Below are positions 7,139-10,712 of a stretch of 10,712 nucleotides of DNA, piece after piece. The stretch spans positions 1 to 10,712 of the forward strand of contig CAKRLN010000069.1 of NCBI GenBank assembly GCA_934359535.1, written 5' to 3'. Below the pieces are notes generated by a model. That model was given only the letters and a program-made list of their open reading frames with translations. It did not search any database and was not told the DNA's origin. Within the stretch, counting starts at the first letter, position 1, and each line of letters starts with the position of its first letter. Both the position numbers and the translations under genes were made by a program. The stretch is from an uncultured Lachnospiraceae bacterium (GTDB lineage Bacteria > Bacillota > Clostridia > Lachnospirales > Lachnospiraceae).

Positions 7139-7693
7139 TTAAGAATTTTTATATGCCAGAAAGCAGCTATCCTCATGGGAATCAATTACCCCGACCGCCT
7201 GCAAATAGGAATAGATGATCGTTGTCCCGACAAACTTCATTCCACGCTTCTTTAAATCCTTTGAGATCTGATCCGAAAGCGGCGAGCTTGTAACTGTATT
7301 TTCATGAATCACCCTTCCCCCCGTCCAGTGCCAGAGATAATCGGAAAAGCTCCCCCATTCCTTTTGCATTTTAAGAAATACTTTTGCATTTATCACTGCT
7401 GCTTCAATTTTTCTTCCGTTTCGGATAATACCCGGATTATTTTTCAGTTCTTCCTTCTTTTTCTCATCATAATTCTGAATCACCTCCGGATCAAATGCAT
7501 CAAATGCCATCCCAAACGCCTCACGCTTATTCAGAACACATTCCCATGACAGCCCCGCCTGAAAACCCTCAAGGATCAGCATCTCAAATAATTTCCTGTC
7601 ATCATAGACCGGGATGCCCCACTCATGGTCATGATATTCCAGATATAATGGATTCTTCGGATTTGCCCAACGGCAGCGTGTTTTTTCCTGCAT
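7139..7693 (-). CDS. tag: DNA-3-methyladenine glycosylase I
   Basis: A 184-residue cytoplasmic base-excision repair enzyme that removes 3-methyladenine from alkylated DNA. The Tag signature is complete: RCRWA near the N-terminus, YHDHEWGIPVYDD, LFEMLILEGFQAGLSW, GIIRNGRKIEAAVINA, and KKRGMKFVGTTIIYSYLQAVG. The structural zinc ligands of E. coli Tag (C4, H17, H175, C179) correspond to C7, H21, H173 and C177 here, and the base-pocket residues E38 and W46 correspond to E42 and W50. Length matches the family (about 185-190). The start has GGAGGA 9 nt upstream. It is the first gene of the leftward block and lies 49 bp before the kinase gene. Its upstream side abuts the large inverted repeat, so its promoter must be in or beyond that element; none matches the consensus well. 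Confidence 0.96.
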   Translation of the reverse strand: MQEKTRCRWANPKNPLYLEYHDHEWGIPVYDDRKLFEMLILEGFQAGLSWECVLNKREAFGMAFDAFDPEVIQNYDEKKKEELKNNPGIIRNGRKIEAAVINAKVFLKMQKEWGSFSDYLWHWTGGRVIHENTVTSSPLSDQISKDLKKRGMKFVGTTIIYSYLQAVGVIDSHEDSCFLAYKNS

Positions 7694-7724
7694 GTATGAT
7701 TCTCCTCCCGCTTATTGCTAATGC

Positions 7725-7938
7725 TTAGGGTGATTCCGAAACTCATTTTTACCTATATTTCATTGTTCAAAGTGACAAAAATCTTCGAAGACACGCTTTC
7801 GCTACGTGTCGCTGGCAACGGTACATAAGCGACCACATTACGGTCGCTAAGTACCGGCCGCTCCCCAGTGTCTTCTTAATCTTTTTGTCACTTTTCACAA
7901 TTAATTTCAGATTAACGCTGCGTTTCGGAATCACCTAA
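7725..7938. repeat. 214-bp nested inverted repeat (MITE-like or structured RNA)
   Basis: A non-coding segment between divergent tag and marR folds as one long, interrupted hairpin. From outside in, TTAG (7725-7728) pairs with CTAA (7935-7938) with one bulged G, and GTGATTCCGAAAC (7730-7742) is a perfect 13-bp match to 7922-7934. ATTGT (7762-7766) pairs with ACAAT (7897-7901). AAAGTGACAAAAA (7769-7781) matches 7882-7894 over 13 bp, and GAAGACAC (7787-7794) matches GTGTCTTC (7868-7875). Near the tip CGGTAC (7819-7824) pairs with GTACCG (7851-7856), enclosing AGCGACC/GGTCGCT (7828-7834 and 7842-7848). A side hairpin GACACG/CGTGTC (7790-7795 and 7805-7810) competes with the 8-bp arm. No ORF is seen. 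The 13-bp ends and lack of coding fit a miniature inverted-repeat element; a large structured RNA is the alternative. No clear target duplication abuts the ends. Confidence 0.75.
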
Positions 7939-7960
7939 TTACTGATACTTATGCGCATCC

Positions 7961-8023
7961 GTGCTTCGCACTCCGCGTCTGATATAATTTCGCTACGCTC
8001 ATTATATCATGAGAAAACACGCG
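7961..8023. repeat. pair of hairpins upstream of the marR promoter
   Basis: GTGC-TTC-GCAC (7961-7971) is a tight hairpin. It is followed by TGATATAAT (7980-7988) perfectly complementary to ATTATATCA (8001-8009) around a 12-nt loop, with an outer CGCGT/ACGCG pair (7974-7978 and 8019-8023). The loop side carries TTTCGCTACG (7988-7997), which also occurs at 7797-7806 in a hairpin of the large inverted repeat. Together with that element it fills the 424-bp gap between tag and marR. Whether it belongs to the same mobile element or forms a separate regulatory structure is not clear. Confidence 0.6.
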
Positions 8024-8039
8024 TGAATACTATATATAT

Positions 8040-8101
8040 GAAATCGGACTTGACATAAGTCTGATTTCGGACTATACTTGTTCAAGTACGAAATCAGACT
8101 C
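8040..8101 (+). promoter_or_regulatory. interleaved palindromic operator of the marR-MATE unit
   Basis: Three copies of a half-site GAAATCAGACT flank and overlap the promoter. The first (8040-8051, one mismatch, G at 8046) and the second in reverse (8057-8068) form a 12-5-12 palindrome covering the -35. The second (8058-8069) and a third (8089-8100) form a perfect 12-bp inverted repeat with a 19-nt spacer covering the -10. That spacer itself contains TACTTG-TT-CAAGTA (8075-8088). MarR proteins bind such palindromes as dimers and usually repress their own operon, so this is the expected binding site of the product of 8118-8612. Binding itself is inferred. Confidence 0.75.
8050..8078 (+). promoter_or_regulatory. 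sigma-A promoter of marR-MATE
   Basis: A consensus -35 TTGACA (8050-8055), an ideal 17-nt spacer and -10 TATACT (8073-8078, 5 of 6). Transcription should start near 8085, leaving a leader of about 30 nt before the marR ATG. The -35 lies in the centre of the first operator palindrome, so repressor binding would block RNA polymerase. Confidence 0.85.
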
Positions 8102-8117
8102 AGGAGATGATGCCGCC

Positions 8118-8612
8118 ATGAAAGAAATCCATACCAATCCCACAAGTGGCAAAAAGCCGTCAGACACCGATGCGCTCACGCCTTATATGAGTTCGAGCCT
8201 CCGGGAATTTAACCGGCTCTACAAGGAATTTAATGAGATCTACCATCTTGCGGCCAGGAAGCTCGGTCTATCCGACAGTGCCTTTGACATTCTCTACACG
8301 ATCTGCGAGATCGGTGATAGCTGCACGCAGCGTGATGTATGCAGTGCCACGTTTATTCCAAAGCAGACAGTCAATTCTTCCATACGGAATCTGGAAAAGG
8401 AAGGCTATCTCACGCTCTCCCCCGGCAAAGGACGGAGCATGCATATGCATCTGACAGAAAGCGGCCATCTGCTTCTCCAAAGAACGATTTATCCAGTTGT
8501 GGAAGCAGAAAACATAGCATTTTCAAAGCTGACTGCCTCCGAATGCGACCTGCTTCTTACCCTGCAGAACAAATATATCGAGGCTCTGCGTGGCCGCATT
8601 CAAGATCTGTAA
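8118..8612 (+). CDS. MarR-family transcriptional repressor
   Basis: A 164-residue DNA-binding protein of the MarR winged-helix family. The first 25 residues are polar and poorly structured. Helices at about 26-65 form the dimer/ligand part (LREFNRLYKEFNEIYHLAARKLGLSDSAFDILYTI). The helix-turn-helix covers about 70-98, with recognition helix PKQTVNSSIRNLEKEGYL, and the wing is SPGKGRSMHMHLT at about 101-113. C-terminal helices (117-164) complete the dimer interface. The ATG at 8118 has AGGAG 11 nt upstream, a rather long spacing; the earlier ATGs at 8107 and 8110 run into TGA at once. The MATE pump follows after 29 bp, so the usual role is ligand-relieved repression of its own operon. The inducer is unknown. 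Confidence 0.92.
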   Translation: MKEIHTNPTSGKKPSDTDALTPYMSSSLREFNRLYKEFNEIYHLAARKLGLSDSAFDILYTICEIGDSCTQRDVCSATFIPKQTVNSSIRNLEKEGYLTLSPGKGRSMHMHLTESGHLLLQRTIYPVVEAENIAFSKLTASECDLLLTLQNKYIEALRGRIQDL

Positions 8613-8641
8613 CCTGTTGATTTACCGAAAAGGAGTTATCC

Positions 8642-9973
8642 ATGCAGATACAATTATCCGAACATTTTACCTATAATAAATTACTGCGATTTGTTTTTCC
8701 ATCGATCGTGATGATGATCTTCACCTCGATCTACAGCGTTGTTGACGGGCTTTTCGTGTCCAACTACGCCGGAAAAACTGCACTTGCCTCCATCAATCTT
8801 GTTTTTCCGATCTTAATGGCATTGTCAGCCCTTGGATTTATGATGGGAACCGGCGGAAGTGCTATTGTCGCAAAAACACTCGGAGAAGGTGACCACAAAA
8901 AGGCAAATGAAATCTTCTCCCTGCTTGTGTATACAACGGCAATCGGAGGTGTGATCCTCTCGGTCATCGGAGCCATTACCATTCCGTTTTTTGCCCGCCT
9001 ATTGGGTGCAAAAGGCGTTCTTTTAACAAACTGTATCGTCTATGCCCGCATTACTTTTATCTCAATGCCGGCATTTATGCTGCAAAACGTATTCCAGAGC
9101 TTCTTTGTCACTGCTGAAAAACCAAAGCTTGGTCTCTACGTCATCCTGACTGCCGGAATCACGAACATTGTCCTCGATTTCCTGTTTGTCGGAATTCTCG
9201 GCTTTGGCTTATACGGTGCTGCCGCTGCAACCGTATGCGGAGAATTCATCGGCGGACTGTTTCCGCTCCTTTATTTCGGAAGAAAAAATTCCAGTCTGCT
9301 CCACCTTGGAAAAACACATTTCGACGCAAGGGTTCTGCTTCAGACATGCGGAAACGGTTCCTCTGAGCTGATGTCCAACCTTTCAAGCTCCATCGTAACC
9401 TCGCTTTACAATGTCCAGCTTATGAAATTTGCCGGTGAAAACGGAGTTGCCGCCTACGGCGCGATCATGTATGTCAGCTTCGTCTTTGCCGCCATCTTCA
9501 TCGGTTATTCAATTGGAAGCGCCCCAGTAATCAGCTTCCATTACGGAGCAGGCAACCATGACGAGCTAAAAAACCTGTTTGGAAAAAGCCTCCGTCTGAT
9601 CGCACTCTGCGGTCTTTTCCTTGCAGTATTCTCACAGGTGCTTGCGATTCCGCTTTCCAAGCTCTTCGTCGGCTACGATGCCGAGCTGTATACCATGACA
9701 CGGAATGCCTTCCGTATTTACTGTCTTGTATATCTGTTCAACGGCTTTAATATTTTCGGCTCATCCTTCTTTACCGCGCTGAGCAATGGAGGAATATCCG
9801 CAGCAATTTCCTTCCTGCGTACCCTTGTATTCCAGGTCGCTGCGGTGCTGATTCTTCCTATGATCCTTGGCATGAACGGAATCTGGTTTGCCGTTATCGT
9901 CGCTGAGCTTCTGACTCTGGTCATTACCGTGACCTTCTTTCTCTTAAAACGGAAAAAATACCACTATGCATAA
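8642..9973 (+). CDS. MATE-family multidrug/metabolite efflux transporter (MepA-like)
   Basis: A 443-residue inner-membrane exporter that uses a Na+ or H+ gradient to expel drugs or metabolites. About 12 hydrophobic segments form two six-helix MatE repeats (about 15-175 and 230-400). Typical MATE features are the first helix with FPSIVMMIFTSIYSVVDGLFVSNYAG, then GTGGSAIVAKTLGEGDHKKAN in the first cytoplasmic loop, and GSAPVISFHYGAGNHDELK at the matching place in the second repeat. Length is standard (440-460). AAGGAG lies 6 nt ahead of the ATG. It is the second gene of the marR unit, which implies substrate-induced expression. Substrates cannot be deduced. The stop codon at 9971-9973 runs directly into the terminator stem. 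Confidence 0.94.
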   Translation: MQIQLSEHFTYNKLLRFVFPSIVMMIFTSIYSVVDGLFVSNYAGKTALASINLVFPILMALSALGFMMGTGGSAIVAKTLGEGDHKKANEIFSLLVYTTAIGGVILSVIGAITIPFFARLLGAKGVLLTNCIVYARITFISMPAFMLQNVFQSFFVTAEKPKLGLYVILTAGITNIVLDFLFVGILGFGLYGAAAATVCGEFIGGLFPLLYFGRKNSSLLHLGKTHFDARVLLQTCGNGSSELMSNLSSSIVTSLYNVQLMKFAGENGVAAYGAIMYVSFVFAAIFIGYSIGSAPVISFHYGAGNHDELKNLFGKSLRLIALCGLFLAVFSQVLAIPLSKLFVGYDAELYTMTRNAFRIYCLVYLFNGFNIFGSSFFTALSNGGISAAISFLRTLVFQVAAVLILPMILGMNGIWFAVIVAELLTLVITVTFFLLKRKKYHYA

Positions 9974-10018
9974 AAAAGACATCCCCGATACTCAGATGGT
10001 ATCTGGGATGCCTTTTTT
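9972..10018. terminator. bidirectional intrinsic terminator
   Basis: The arms 9972-9991 and 9999-10018 match over 18 of 20 bp around a 7-nt loop (TCAGATG). The outer pairs are six A against six T, so on either strand the GC-rich core is followed by a T run. It separates the convergent MATE gene and SulP-type gene, and each gene's TAA stop lies at its own end of the stem. Confidence 0.92.
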
Positions 10019-10712
10019 ACGGTTCCTTTTTCTTATCCTCAGCCTCACGCAGACTGATTACAAGATCATAGACCTCCGGACGGCGTACCTTCAAATGCTC
10101 GTCAAGAACATGTCTGCGTTCTCTAAAACGCTCAGCAAGTTCCGGATGCTCCTTCGCAATCCGGTCATGCACTTCCCTTCTATGCTCCTCAAAACGTGCT
10201 GCAAGCGTCCGTTCATCTTTTCCGGAAATATTTACAATCTCCTTTAAATGCTCCTCAAGATGCTCCAGCCACTCATCCTCATCAAGAGCCTCCATATGCG
10301 ACCAGCTTCCATGAAGCAGCCTTTCTACGTCCCCGTTTTTCCTGAGCAGCTCAATCTGACGGACGATCTGCTTCTCGATCTCTGTCTCAGTATCCGAACC
10401 GAATGCCCAGACAAATTCCTGCATCCGGTTATCAACACGTTTTCTCTGCGCGCTGCGCTCCTCATTTTCTACACCACCCTCAAGCGGATATGGCCGTTTG
10501 ATCCCCATATCCTTCAGTGCAATGTGGATTGTCCTCCGCACACAGCCCTCCTCAATCAGATATCCGAGCCCAAGCTGTCTCAGCTGCTCATTTAAACCTG
10601 CAATATGCTCAGTAATGTAAAACCGGATTTCCTTTTCCTTTAATCCTTCATAAAGTGCCTCAATCCGGTCCGCTGCTGTAATGTCCATGCTTCCGATTCC
10701 GCTTGCATCAAG
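10017..10712 (-). CDS. C-terminal part of a SulP-type anion transporter (STAS domain plus charged extension), cut by the window edge
   Basis: The frame is open from the right edge (10712) to TAA at 10019-10017, giving 231 residues; the N-terminal part is outside. The first visible residues, LDASGIGSMDITAADRIEAL, carry the DxSG and later ID-x-T-A pattern of a STAS domain, followed by EKEIRFYITEHIAGLNEQL up to about residue 68. In SulP transporters this domain sits in the cytoplasm after the membrane part and regulates transport. A further stretch of about 150 residues follows; it is strongly charged, rich in E, R, K and H, with predicted long helices. A SulP permease is the best reading, but the membrane domain is not visible, so another STAS protein is possible. 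An internal ATG at 10688 is not a credible start because the STAS core begins before it. Confidence 0.65.
   Translation of the reverse strand, partial: LDASGIGSMDITAADRIEALYEGLKEKEIRFYITEHIAGLNEQLRQLGLGYLIEEGCVRRTIHIALKDMGIKRPYPLEGGVENEERSAQRKRVDNRMQEFVWAFGSDTETEIEKQIVRQIELLRKNGDVERLLHGSWSHMEALDEDEWLEHLEEHLKEIVNISGKDERTLAARFEEHRREVHDRIAKEHPELAERFRERRHVLDEHLKVRRPEVYDLVISLREAEDKKKEP

Noticed and set aside
7718..7939. CTAAT at 7718-7722 and 7935-7939 as target-site duplication of the palindromic element
   Set aside because: The left copy lies 7 nt outside the inverted-repeat end while the right copy abuts it, and a 5-bp match is expected by chance in AT-rich DNA.
7694..8117. CRISPR array, tRNA or riboswitch in the tag-marR gap
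   Set aside because: There are no regularly spaced direct repeats, no cloverleaf with CCA end, and no known riboswitch core; the structure is inverted repeats only.

Overview
The window looks like chromosomal DNA of a low-to-medium GC Clostridia member, most likely a Lachnospiraceae-type Firmicute. The reasons are strong AGGAGG-type ribosome binding sites, a CotF/ferritin-like protein, a short KdpD-type kinase, a MepA-like MATE pump, and the general codon use. The species cannot be named from the sequence alone.

Layout. Nearly all of 1-7693 is transcribed leftward (minus strand). Reading in the direction of transcription, the first block is tag (3-methyladenine DNA glycosylase I), a short KdpD-like sensor kinase, a KdpE-like response regulator, a 40-residue single-span membrane protein, a CPA1 cation/proton antiporter with a TrkA-C domain, and a ferritin-like di-iron protein. 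This block ends at a hairpin terminator at about 3170-3209. A second block follows: a Nudix hydrolase, cardiolipin synthase, and an SseB-family protein cut by the left window edge. From 8118 rightward (plus strand) lies a two-gene unit: a MarR repressor and a MATE efflux pump. It converges on the STAS-containing C-terminal end of a SulP-type anion transporter (minus strand), which is cut by the right window edge. A 20-bp stem between the two genes serves as a terminator for both strands.

The only long gene-free stretch is 7694-8117, between the divergent tag and marR genes. It is densely structured. It holds a roughly 210-bp nested inverted repeat without coding capacity (MITE-like or a structured RNA), two further hairpins, and a near-consensus marR promoter embedded in interleaved palindromes that look like the MarR operator.

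How the genes may work together. The kinase, regulator, mini-membrane protein and antiporter form a plausible K+/H+ or Na+/H+ homeostasis module. A KdpDE-like pair is linked here to an antiporter, with no kdpFABC visible in the window. The marR-MATE pair is a typical autoregulated drug or metabolite efflux unit. No phage, CRISPR, toxin-antitoxin or defence genes are visible. The most unusual material is the intergenic palindromic region, the small membrane protein upstream of the antiporter, and the internally duplicated di-iron protein.
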